Shown piece after piece: positions 44,978 to 55,060 of a DNA stretch of 64,000 nucleotides (the stretch's first letter is position 1; every line of letters starts with the position of its first letter). This stretch comes from Stomorhina lunata (taxonomy: Eukaryota > Arthropoda > Insecta > Diptera > Rhiniidae), in contig OW121741.1 in NCBI GenBank assembly GCA_933228675.1, positions 60,024,363 through 60,088,362 on the forward strand, given 5' to 3'. A program made the position numbers and the translations under genes. The notes under the pieces were generated by a model. That model had not been told where the DNA came from. It did no database searches and was given only the letters and a program-made list of their open reading frames with translations.

Positions 44978-45465
44978 TTTAAAATACATTTGTACGGTTC
45001 TTTACCTTTGGGGTTCGTTAGTCTAGACCCCCACCAAGGATGTTTTGCGTTTTAATCACCAGCAACAATAAAACGGGATCCTAATGATTTATAAAAGCAT
45101 TCAAATTCTTCACATTTAACTGCGTGTCTTGGAGGGAAGTATATGGAGTATATATTAATAGGTGCATTATTACAAGTTACTTTTACTCCAGCGGCTTGTA
45201 GATAATCTTTTTGGAATTCTTTTGAAGGTTCATAACAAATTGAAGATTTGTTAAGCAAGCCTGCACCGGCATGGGCTTTTCCATCAGGATAATTTGTGGA
45301 AATAAAATCGTAACCTTTAATTTTTACATACGATTTTGAAGTCAGATGGGTTTCCCATATAAGAAATATGTCTATATGCTTTTCTTTCATAAAATAATCA
45401 ACTTCATTTAGTTTGTTCATAAGCCCATTCGTGTTCCAAACAGCTATTCTTAAGTTTACTTGCAC
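44978..45465 (-). pseudogene. Jockey 2 ORF2 endonuclease, unit A
   Basis: MQVNLRIAVWNTNGLMNKLN at 45,465 is a LINE endonuclease start (Asn of WNTNG binds metal). It continues with IFLIWETHLTS (catalytic Glu), GAGLLNKSSICYEP and GSRFIVAGD. A Tyr codon of GDYNAK is a TAA stop here (45,052) but intact in units B and C. The coding sequence continues through WWGSRLTNPKGKEPYKC to the INE-1-like insertion. It overlaps the ORF1 end by 10 bases. Confidence 0.8.
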
Positions 45466-46300
45466 AATTTGTTTATAAGAAGTGACATCATGTTCATGAG
45501 TGTGTTGGTAAGTTCTATTTGTTTATTTAATATTTTTTCAATATTTTTCATGACACTGTTGGTACCTTCACTTGCAACATTTGCATAAGATTTACCTGCG
45601 AAAGTATTTTGATTTGAATTATAGTTAAATGGAGGGAAGCCTTTCTGTTGGCAGTAAAATGGCTGATTTACGTCAGATCGTTTCTCGGAATTTCTTTTTC
45701 TTAAATCATTTTGGTATATTTCACATCCTCTATAGCTGGCAGTATGTTGTTTAAGACAATGCACACATTTAGGAGGCGTTTCACGATCTTTTGGGCAGTT
45801 TTTTGTTGGATGTCCAAGTCCACATTTAACGCATACAAAAGGTTTTTTGCAGTATGTTTTCGTGTGGCCGAATTGTTGACATCTGTGATATTGCACAATA
45901 TCGCTTGTACTTCTGGGGGCCTCAATTTGCACCATACAGTGATTGATGTCACGAATTTCAAAAACCTTTTTATTATTTGGGTTTGGATCTACATAGAACA
46001 TTGGTAGTGGCTGCTTTGTAAATTTACTTTTAATATTAATCACATTTCTGACCAGATGACCTTTATAAAGAAGATCTGCTTTTATATCCTCCACTTTGGT
46101 AGAGAAATGACAAATCTATAAGACCGCTCATTTTTTAGTTGATAGGTATGATAGCTAAAGTTGTTGGTATGAAAATACTTAACTAACTTACGATATGAGT
46201 CTACAGATTTAATATTAAGTTTAACTTGACCATCATATAAAGCTTTATAATTGAATTCAGAAGAATTGATTACACTACTTATACACTTTATCATTTTCAT
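45456..46300 (-). pseudogene. Jockey 2 ORF1 (Gag-like), unit A
   Basis: Two overlapping frames (46,300-46,082 and 46,094-45,456) form one ORF1 broken by one frame change at about 46,085, after VISLPKWRI. The N-terminal RRM-like part is VKLNIKSVDSYRKLVKY. It is followed by the PRE_C2HC-type region and knuckles CHRCQ-like (YHRCQQFGHTKTYC), CVKCGLGHPTKNC and CVHCLKQHTASYRGC. Sequence further upstream (DANDDIEADNINNVS) also looks coding. Transcribed with the endonuclease frame, which it overlaps by 10 bases. Confidence 0.8.
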
Positions 46301-46700
46301 TATATGACTAACATTATTAATATTATCAGCTTCAATATCATCGTTAGCATCAGAGTTTTCAAAGTCACAAAAGGAGTAAACAGAATACGTCTGTTAACTT
46401 TGAATAACTCGTCGCGACTAATATAATAAATGAAATTAATAAAAAATGAAATGAAACACAATTGTCTCAAAATTACTTTTTTGTTTGTTTTTTTTTAGTT
46501 TTGCTATAAGCGGTAATCAGCTGTTTGATTTAGAGCAATGTTAAATTGGTTAAAAACAACTTCAGCTTATTTTAATTTTAAAACATGTTTTTGAGTTAAT
46601 AGTATACTTTTACTTGTCTATGGTTAACAAAATTTCTACTTTTAACAAAAGTAAAATTTTTATTTCTTAATGTGCACTTTGTTGTTGACTATGATTACAC

Positions 46701-47695
46701 GGTGCAACATGAAAAAAATAACCACATACGGACACCACCACGAGATAGAGGATCAAAAAAAAAGAAGACACGTGTCTTTCAGTTTTGTCAAATGTCCTCC
46801 CCTTTTTTGTGGGCGGGGCCTTAAAAATTTGGGCCTCTTTGTCATTTTTGCAATAAGGTGGTCATCTTCTCAGGCTCATATCTTCCAAACCGTTAGGAAT
46901 TTTGATTTACTTTTTGAAACAAAGTTGTAGCTATTGTCATGAGGAATAAAAATAGTGAACACAAAAAATCAAAACGCCATCTTGAATATCAAAATCGCAA
47001 AAAAACTAAAAAAAAAAATCGATATTTTTTAGGCTTTTTTCACATGTTCATATACTACAAAAATGTAGCTAAGACCTCACTTAACAACTTTGTAGAACAT
47101 ACAAACATACTAGGAATGATCATTAACATAGTAAAGGTAGCGCTTAGGTAACCATAAAAAATTTCCCGAAAAATGTTATTTTTAATGTTTTTTTTACTTC
47201 AACAAGAAAATATATAACCATATATAGTACAAATACCGCTACGTGAGGAAAGACAAGAAAGCCCATATCTTCCAGTTTTGGCCCAATTCACCACCATTTA
47301 ACAGCATTTAGGTAGCGCTTAAGTAACGACAAAAGTGAAAAATTCAAAAATTAGCTCTTGTCATAAAAAAGAAAAATTCTCAACATATAAAAAATTAATC
47401 TTCAAGATCATGATCACAGGTTAAAAATTCAAGAAACAGACACCTAGAAAAGATACATTTTTATTGGACAACTTTTTTGAATCATTCATACGAACATTCT
47501 ATGAATGATCCTCAATATCGTTTAGGTAGCGCCTTGGTAACCGCAAAAGTGAACTGCTTTTTAGGCTAGGTAGCGCTTAGGTAACCGTAAAAAATTAAAA
47601 AAGTAAAAAAATCAGCTCTTGCCATAAAAAACCAAAAATCGATTTTTTACCTAAGCAGGTCCATAGGTAGCAAACCGTTCATTCAAGAAACAATC
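46701..47695 (+). repeat. Left terminal inverted repeat, transposon copy A
   Basis: About 1 kb, imperfectly inverted relative to 50,270-51,152. Matching landmarks include GTAGCTAAGACCTCACTT, AACATACTAGGAATGATC and ATATATAACCATATATAGTA. Frames inside (46,670-47,151, 47,340-47,470) have no protein similarity. Confidence 0.75.
47135..47586 (+). promoter_or_regulatory. Four direct repeats AGGTAGCGCTTAGGTAACC in the left TIR
   Basis: Copies at 47,135-47,153, 47,310-47,328 (TAAGTAACG variant), 47,524-47,542 (GCCTTGGTAACC variant) and 47,568-47,586. Each is followed by about AAAA. The right TIR has one inverted match (GGTTACCTTAGCGCTACC, about 50,665). Repeated palindromic-core motifs near transposon ends are typical transposase-binding sites; this role is inferred. 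Confidence 0.6.
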
Positions 47696-50061
47696 ATGAA
47701 ACCCTGCACGCAATATATAAGTGATATGATGTTCGCACCGAGGCATTACAAAACACGACGTAAACGAGAGCTCAGCGATGAAAGTTCTACGATTTCAATA
47801 TGCAGTGTGAAAAAAAAATTATTTTGCTACGTTTGCGGTCATCAAATTAGAAAAAAAAATTGGAAAAGAATCTTCTAACTAGCGAATTCAGAAGAGCATA
47901 TACGTTGTTTTTCGACGAAGTAGACTTGACCAGTGAAAATTACACACCTAATATAGTGTGTCGCCAATGCTATAACAATCTCATGGCATGGTTGAGTGGA
48001 GCAAAATTTAGTATGAAGTATTGTAAACCGGTAAACTGGATTTATCGCCCAGGTGCTCATGATGTATGCGTAATTTACACATGCGTAAATTACACACGTG
48101 GAATAAATCGACATGGTGAGAAGAATAAAATTTATAAAGCAACTGCAACAGCTACACTACCAGTGCTTGCACCTGAAAATTTTGTACCGCCAAGGCCACC
48201 AAGTCCAGATCTCAGGACAGAATTTACAGGAATGAATACTGAAGGTGGTATTACTTATGAAGATCCATTTGACGCCGATTATGAGCCTCAACAAGGAAGA
48301 GATGGACCACAACTAATAACACAAATGGAAATGGATTTCATTGTACCCACATTGGGATTATCGCAGCGGCTTGCCATATTTTTGACAGCGTTTTTAAAGC
48401 AAAGAAAATTAACACTTGCTAACGTTAACTCTTCGGCATACCGGAAACGGCAAGCTGAATTTCAGAACTTCTACACTCTACATAATGACAATTCGTTCGC
48501 TTACTGCAACGATATAAAAGCTTTGGTGGTAAAAATGGGAATAAACTACATCGCTAGTGAGTGGAGATTATTTATTGATAGTTCTGTTTCAAGCTTGAAG
48601 GCAGTGTTATTGCATGCGTCGAACCGAAAACCTTGCATTCCGCTAGCAATCGGTGTCAACATGGAAGAAAACTACGAAACATTGAAAAATATTATGGAAA
48701 AAATCAAATACTACGAAAATAAATGGAAGATTTGCTATGATTTGAAGGTCATCAACATTATGCAAGGGATCATTGATAAAGGCGGCTTTCCCAATTTCTT
48801 TTGTTTTCGTTGTAATTGGGATTCGCGATCTCTGAATCAATTCGAATGTAATTCGTGGACACCAAAAGGAAATGTGGTGGAATAAATGAAAGAACATAGA
48901 CTGAAAAATGCACCTTTGATTGACAATACTCATGATATCTTGCTGCCACTGCTCCACATAAAATTGGGAATTGTTAAAAAATTCATCGAAGTGGCTGTTA
49001 TAAATTGTCCAAATGCATTTGACTATTTGAAAAGTGTTTTCCCAAAGCGTAGCGATGACAAAATTAAGAAAGGTATGTATTGTAGTAAACTAAATCCTAT
49101 ATTTTCCACCTTATTGTATATTTACTTTTCTTTTCTGTTTTTTTATCGTTTGATAGGAGTACTTAATGGCCCTGACATTAGAAAGCTTTTCAAGACAAAT
49201 TTTGAGTGAGCGCTTGATGAAAATCATTCAATGGCATGGATTTATCTTCAACGTGTATGCACCAGAGTCTTGGGAGGGGATCGAGACGCTGAGCCGGAAG
49301 CAAGAGAATGGGTGAAAGAAATGCTGTATTATTTTGAGAAAATCGGCGCATCGATGACATTAAAGCTGCACTTTCATCATTTTCATTTTGACGATTTTAT
49401 GAAGCAACTGTCTACTGAATCCGATGAGCAATTAGAACGGTTTCATCAAACCACAATGCCCTGACATTAGAAAGCTTTTCAAGACAAATTTTGAGTGAGC
49501 GCTTGATGAAAATCATTCAATGGCATGGATTTATCTTCAACGTGTATGCACCAGAGTCTTGGGAAGGGATCGAGACGCTGAGCCGGAAGCAAGAGAATGG
49601 GTGAAAGAAATGCTGTATTATTTTGAGAAAATAATACAGCATCGATGACATTAAAGCTGCACTTTCTTCATTTTCATTTTGACGATTTTATGAAGCAACT
49701 GTCTACTGAATCCGATGAGCAAGGAGAACGGTTTCATCAAACCACAATGCCCATGGAAAAACGGTACAAAGGCAAAAAACTAGACGCATTGCTTGCAGAG
49801 GTAATATCAAATATATTGATGCATTGCTTTGTATTCCTTTTTTGATTTTTGTTTTTATTTCAGGTATGTTGGTGGAGCCACAAGATTACCCTGTATGATG
49901 TCAATGAAGTATTTCAAGAAGAAAAAGCTTATGATGGAGGGCAGTCTGGAAGCAACGTACCCTAAGTTCTGAATCAGAGTCAGATTCGGATGATTCGGAC
50001 GACGAATTGGATCCACAACTTAAGAGAGTGATATTTACAAGTCCAGAGCCATCAACTTTAT
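47696..50061 (+). pseudogene. DDE-like transposase of unassigned DNA transposon, copy A
   Basis: Starts MKPCTQYISDMMFAPRHYKT. A zinc module spans CYVCGHQI and IVCRQCYNNLMAW. A P-rich linker follows (VPPRPPSPD), then a core with LFIDSSVSSLKAVLLH (Asp codon 48,577-48,579), YDLKVINIMQG (Asp 48,739-48,741), FFCFRCNWDSRS and LLPLLHIKLG, and last ESDEQGERFHQTT (Glu 49,726-49,728) with MEKRYKGK. I recognise this motif set from a widespread insect transposon-encoded family. D-D-E roles are inferred. Introns: 49,073-49,156 and 49,801-49,863. Defects: frame break at about 47,870, TAA at 48,883, TGA at 49,207, and a tandem duplication of about 290 bp (49,170-49,751). Acidic C-terminus ESESDSDDSDDE-like. 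Confidence 0.7.
49170..49751 (+). repeat. Tandem duplication (2 x about 290 bp) inside the transposase gene, copy A
   Basis: CCTGACATTAGAAAGCTTTT through CACCACAATGCC is repeated back to back, junction at about 49,460. The same duplication is in copy C (61,399-61,979), so it predates the 8.3-kb duplication. In A the second unit contains a short ATAATACAGC stutter (49,630) and the first reads EQLERF instead of EQGERF. Confidence 0.85.
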
Positions 50062-50269
50062 AAACATGATACAAATATTTATTTATTTTATTTATTTACA
50101 TATTTATTTATCTTATTTTTGTGATATATGCCATTGTATATTAATGTTGAAATAACAACAAAAAAAAATTAAAATAAAAAAATTTTACATATACGAAATG
50201 AAATTAAATCAAATGAAATTAAATATTTTTTGTATTAGAAATTGAATGTTCTATAAAGTTGTTTAATTA
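50062..50269. other. Transposon copy A 3' UTR, AT-rich
   Basis: TATTTATTTA-rich sequence with AATAAA-like words between the coding end and the right TIR. Confidence 0.4.
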
Positions 50270-51152
50270 GATCTTATGTACATTTTTGTAGCTTATTGTT
50301 TTCTTGAATTTCGAACGGTTTGCTACGTATGGACTTAAACATGGGAAAAAAGGTAAAAAAATTGATCTTTTTAAATGACGTTTTTTTCATTTTATGTGTT
50401 CACAATTTTTGTTCTTTACAAGCATTACACAATATCTTTGCCTTAAAGAGAAAATGAAAATTCCACTCGGTTTGCAAAATATGCGCCTGAATCTTTGGGG
50501 GCCTCTGAAAAAACTCCATGACTTGGGGCAAAACTAGAATATATGGGCTTTTTTGTCTTTTATCACGTAGTGGTATTTGTATATGGTTATATTTTTTATT
50601 GTTGAAGTAAAAAAAAAATAACCATTGATAATATCCTTTTTTTGGTAAATTTTTAATTTTTATGGTTACCTTAGCGCTACCCTTACTGTGTTAAGGATCA
50701 TTCCTAGGATGTTTGTTGAGGTCTTAGCTAAGTGAGGTCTTAGCTACATTTTTGTAGTATATTGTTTTCTTAAATTTTGAACGGTTTGCTACGTGTGAAC
50801 CTGAACATGTAAAAAAAGCCTAAAAAAATCGTTTTTTTTTAAGTTTTTTTGCGATTTTGATATTCAAGATGGCGTTTTTTTGATTTAATGTGTTCACAAT
50901 TTTTATTTCTCATGACAATGGCTACAACTTTGTCTCAAACAGTAAATCGAAATTCCTAACGGTTTGGAAGATATGAGCCTGAGAAGATGACCACTTTTTT
51001 GCAAAAAAGGCAAAGATGCCCAAAATCTTTAGGGCCCCGCCTACAAAAAAGGGGAGGACATTTGACAAAACTGAAAGACACGTGTCGTCTTTTTTTTGAT
51101 CCTCTATCTCGTGGTGGTGTCCGTATGTTTTTATTTTTCCATGACCTAAACA
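50270..51152 (-). repeat. Right terminal inverted repeat, transposon copy A
   Basis: Inverse of the left arm: AACGGTTTGCTACGTATGGA, CACGTAGTGGTATTTGTATA, TTCCTAGGATG, GATCCTCTATCTCGTGGTGG. Several deletions relative to the left arm; it carries only one of the four iterated motifs. Confidence 0.75.
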
Positions 51153-51159
51153 ATTACAC

Positions 51160-51844
51160 ACAGTGTTATTTAAGGTTTTCTTAGCGGGTATTTCTAGGAG
51201 TGATAAACTATTTTCCATTGTCGGGAAATTTGTAACTCGTAGTATTTGGAGTCTGGTGGTCCTGTTTGGAGTTTCTTATATTCTCCTTGCAGATGTCTTA
51301 AGGCCAGAGGCTTTTACAGACACACTCGTAAAATTAGTCTTTTTTCCACACACTTCAAAGAATCACTAATAAACCCCTTTGTGCCAGTTAATTGCTGATC
51401 ACTTCTTTTAACTTATATTTTTTTTTTTTATTAAACACTTTTTCTGTTTAAATTTTCAAAACACTTTATATATACATATATATATATCTTTCACCAACCG
51501 AATCAAGAATGAACCATCTCATCTAGGCACGTGCCTTTTTAACTTTTTTCCACTTTCCCTTTTTTAATTTTTACCGCAAATTCTTCCGGACGCTTTCTAA
51601 AACAAGACTTCTAGTTTTTATGTCCTTATATACAAAAAATCAAATTTTTCATTTTTGCCTCCCGAAAAAAGGGTTAAGTTTACCCAATTTTAAAAACAAA
51701 GAATATGTTTTTATTTTTCATAATATGGATAATTTTATTCCATATAAACATTATTAAAATTGAACATAAATAAGATTTATGAAGCATTTACTCAAATTAT
51801 GAGCAAAAAATTACTTTTTTGCGAAATTCGTCGAATTAAGAACC
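51160..51844 (-). other. Jockey 2 5' region, unit A
   Basis: On the minus strand a frame beginning MENSLSLLEIPAKKTLNNTV at 51,218 runs into the transposon TSD. It could be an ORF1 N-terminus or a leader frame of Jockey 2. Upstream (to 51,844) is AT-rich leader with a TATATATA run at about 51,470-51,490. The 5' end of the LINE is not resolved. Confidence 0.4.
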
Positions 51845-53334
51845 CAGAAAACTTTCTTAAAAAAAATGAAATGAAATGAAAAAAATATTTTAAAATCGGC
51901 AATTTGCGGGACATCGAATTTGGAGTTTTGGCTATATCTCAGATTGTTATATACCGATTTTGATGATATTTAATATCGTTTTGCTTTACAGCAAATTGCC
52001 CAAAGTACGTGTTTAAGAAATTTTGTTTAGATTTTATGAGTATTGTTTCAGCAATATCTCAGGTGTTTATGAACCGATTGTAATGAAATTTGACAGCGTT
52101 CTTTGTGGGAGGATTTCCTTAAATCTGATATATGAATCTGATTATGAATACCATTCAAATTGTACCGATCGACTCAGAATCGGCAGGAGAATCGATTTCG
52201 CTACGTCCGTCTGTTTATCTGTCCGTCTGTTTGTTTGTCCGTCCGTCTACCTGTATGTCCTTTTTTCTGTTGTGGTCACATTTTTTTAGCTCCTGTTTTG
52301 TTGATATCTCAGATGTTTATTTTGATGAAATTTATGGCGTACTTAGCAGGGATTACCTAAATTCTGGTGCGTTCGGTATTTTATGGTAGATATAATTTAG
52401 TGTTTAAGCGATATTTCAGGTGTTCTGATCGACAACGATGAAATTCAGGGTGGGACGATATCCTAAAATGTTGTGTAAAATGCATATGGGTATACCTTCC
52501 AGGAGCTCCACACTTTTAGACACAAGAGCAAGACCTATATATTCTGAATCTACGTCGAAAAATAAAATACCCGTATCTCCCAGTTTTTCCAGATCAATTC
52601 GTTTTTTCAAGAAAAATGTGAATATATCTTTCGTAAAAATCACTTATACTAATATTATTGTTGAAGTATTCATCTAAATTATTAACTTACTTCAGATTAA
52701 TAAGTAATTCTTCAATTACTTTTCCTACAAAGCTTATATCCATCCATTTATCTAAAGTAATTTTATCTAAAACTAAGAGTGCATACCTTATTATTCTAAG
52801 GCTTGTATACATTGACAATCATTGTTAAAGCCTTGACCTAAATCAGTCCGCTAACTTCAGAGTTTTACATAACTTATCAAGAACTTTTACTAGTTGGATA
52901 ATTCGTATGAATTAAAGTACACAACCCTCACTGGGCAATGTGTTTTTAGGTTGCATGTCAGAATACTTAATCTTCATCAAATCGATGTGCTCATCAGCCA
53001 CCTGCCCAACCTAACCTTTGGGTCCATAACTATTCTAGATGATGACGCCTCCGAAAAGCTTTTCATTTTCCGACTCTTAATTTTAAAGACTATTTGTATA
53101 TAATACTAGTATAACCAAATATTGCTAGGAATTGCATTTAGTATGAACAAAAGAAAATTAATATACATATACATACATACATGTATTACATATCAAGCAT
53201 TTGTGTGGGGCTCAACTAAGTCAGTAATCAGAAACTATATAATTATCAATATACGATTTTGTTCTTTACTTTTGAAACACCATTGGTGAAGGGTATCCAA
53301 GATTCGGCAAAGCCGAATATACCACTCTTACTTG
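51845..53334 (+). mobile_element. INE-1/DINE-1-like element, duplicated 3' part, unit B
   Basis: Same sequence as 43,503-44,977 with point changes and a longer GTCT/GTCC run (52,205-52,250). The GTGCATAC site at 52,779-52,786 is uninterrupted. Confidence 0.8.
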
Positions 53335-53822
53335 TTTAAAATACATTTGTACGGTTCTTTACCTTTGGGGTTCGTTAGTCTAGACCCCCACCAAGGATCT
53401 TTTGCGTTATAATCACCAGCAACAATAAAACGGGATCCAAATGATTTATAAAAGCATTTAAATTTTTCACATTTAACTGCGTGTCTTGGAGGGAAGCATA
53501 TGGAGTATATATTAATAGGTGCATTATTACAAGTTACTTTTACTCCAGCGGCTTGTAGATAATCTTTTTGGAATTCTTTTGAAGGTTCATAACAAATTGA
53601 AGATTTGTTAAGCAAGCCTGCACCGGCATGGGCTTTTCCATCAGGATAATTTGTGGAAATAAAATCGTAACCTTTAATTTTTACATACGATTTTGAAGTC
53701 AGATGGGTTTCCGATATAAGAAATATGTCTATATGCTTTTCTTTCATAAAATAATCAACTTCATTTAGTTTGTTCATAAGCCCATTCGTGTTCCAAACAG
53801 CTATTCTTAAGTTTACTTGCAT
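53335..53822 (-). pseudogene. Jockey 2 endonuclease fragment, unit B
   Basis: Duplicate of the unit A endonuclease. Here the frame is open to the INE-1 junction (GDYNAKDPWWGSRL, PKGKEPYKCILNK), with IFLISETHLTS at the catalytic Glu. It lacks RT, so it cannot function. Confidence 0.8.
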
Positions 53823-54665
53823 AATTTGTTTATAAGAAGTGACATCATGTTCATGAGTGTGTTGGTAAGTTCTATTTGTTTATTTAATATTTTTTCAATA
53901 TTTTTCATGACACTGTTGGTACCTTCACTTGCAACATTTGCATAAGATTTACCTGCGAAAGTATTTTGATTTGAATTATAGTTAAATGGAGGGAAGCCTT
54001 TCTGTTGGCAGTAAAATGGCTGATTTACGTCAGATCGTTTCTCGGAATTTCTTTTTCTTAAATCATTTTGGTATATTTCACATCCTCTATAGCTGGCAGT
54101 ATGTTGTTTAAGACAATGCACACATTTAGGAAGCGTTTCACGATCTTTTGGGCAGTTTTTTGTTGGATGTCCAAGTCCACATTTAACGCATACAAAAGGT
54201 TTTTTGCAGTATGTTTTCGTGTGGCCGAATTGTTGACATCTGTGATATTGCACAATATCGCTTGTACTTCTGGGGGCCTCAATTTGCACCATACAGTGAT
54301 TGATGTCACGAATTTCAAAAACCTTTTTATTATTTGGGTTTGGATCTACATAGAACATTGGTAGTGGCTGCTTTGTAAATTTACTTTTAATATTAATCAC
54401 ATTTCTGACCAGATGACCTTTATAAAGAAGATCTGCTTTTATATCCTCCACTTTGGTAGAGAAATGACAAATCTATAAGACCGCTCATTTTTTAGTTGAT
54501 AGGTATGATAGCTAAAGTTTTTGGTATGAAAATACTTAACTAACTTACGATATGAGTCTACAGATTTAATATTAAGTTTAACTTGACCATCATATAAAGC
54601 TTTATAATTGAATTCAGAAGAATTGATTACACTACTTATACACTTTATCATTTTCATTACATGAC
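53813..54665 (-). pseudogene. Jockey 2 ORF1, unit B
   Basis: Same protein as in unit A, with three zinc knuckles and the same frame break near 54,440. The frame upstream of about 54,665 (MRWFILDSVGERYIYIYVYT) is a chimera made by the unit B deletion, not original coding sequence. Confidence 0.8.
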
Positions 54666-55060
54666 TAACATTATTATTTGTATATACATATATATATATA
54701 TATCTTTCACCAACCGAATCAAGAATGAACCATCTCATCTAGGCACGTGCCTTTTTAACTTTTTTCCACTTTCCCTTTTTTTATTTTTACCGCAAATTCT
54801 GCCGGACGCTTTCTAAAACAAGACTTCTAGTTTTTATGTCCTTATATACAAAAAATCAAATTTTTCATTTTTGCCTCCCGAAAAAAGGGTTAAGTTTACC
54901 CAATTTTAAAAACAAAGAATATGTTTTTATTTTTCATAATATGGATAATTTTATTCCATATAAACATTATTAAAATTGAACATAAATAAGATTTATGAAG
55001 CATTTACTCAAATTATGAGCAAAAAATTACTTTTTTGCGAAATTCGTCGAATTAAGAACC

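Larger units (their letters stand above)
46701..51152 (+). mobile_element. 4.45-kb DNA transposon with about 1-kb TIRs, copy A
   Basis: Left end sequence GTGCAACATGAAAAAAATAAC then CACATACGGACACCACCACG is mirrored at the right (CGTGGTGGTGTCCGTATGTT). Inverted arms span about 46,701-47,695 and 50,270-51,152. ATTACAC is found outside both ends (46,694-46,700 and 51,153-51,159), a probable 7-8 bp target duplication. It sits in the 5' part of Jockey 2. It encodes one spliced, degenerate DDE-like protein. Superfamily is not assigned: no hAT, P, piggyBac or Harbinger signature. Confidence 0.75.
43503..51844. repeat. Tandem duplication unit A (8.34 kb)
   Basis: Contents: the 3' half of INE-1-like copy 4, Jockey 2 endonuclease and ORF1, a 4.45-kb DNA transposon, and Jockey 2 5' sequence. 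The last bases (GAATTAAGAACC) are followed at 51,845 by CAGAAAACTTTCTT, which is also the first sequence of this unit at 43,503. Unit order therefore repeats head to tail. Confidence 0.85.
51845..55060. repeat. Tandem duplication unit B (3.2 kb, internally deleted)
   Basis: Begins with the same CAGAAAACTTTCTT junction and repeats the INE-1-like 3' half (to 53,334), Jockey 2 endonuclease and ORF1. At about 54,675 it jumps within a TATATACATATATATA run to the 5' leader of Jockey 2 (equivalent to about 51,465). The DNA transposon and about 400 bp of ORF1 upstream sequence are therefore missing. Confidence 0.85.

Noticed and set aside
45711..46007. 98-codon plus-strand frame, also at 54,068 and 57,868
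   Set aside because: It is antisense to the Jockey 2 ORF1 zinc-knuckle region and has no features of its own.
48643..48957. 104-codon minus-strand frame, repeated at 60,872
   Set aside because: Shadow of the transposase coding strand.
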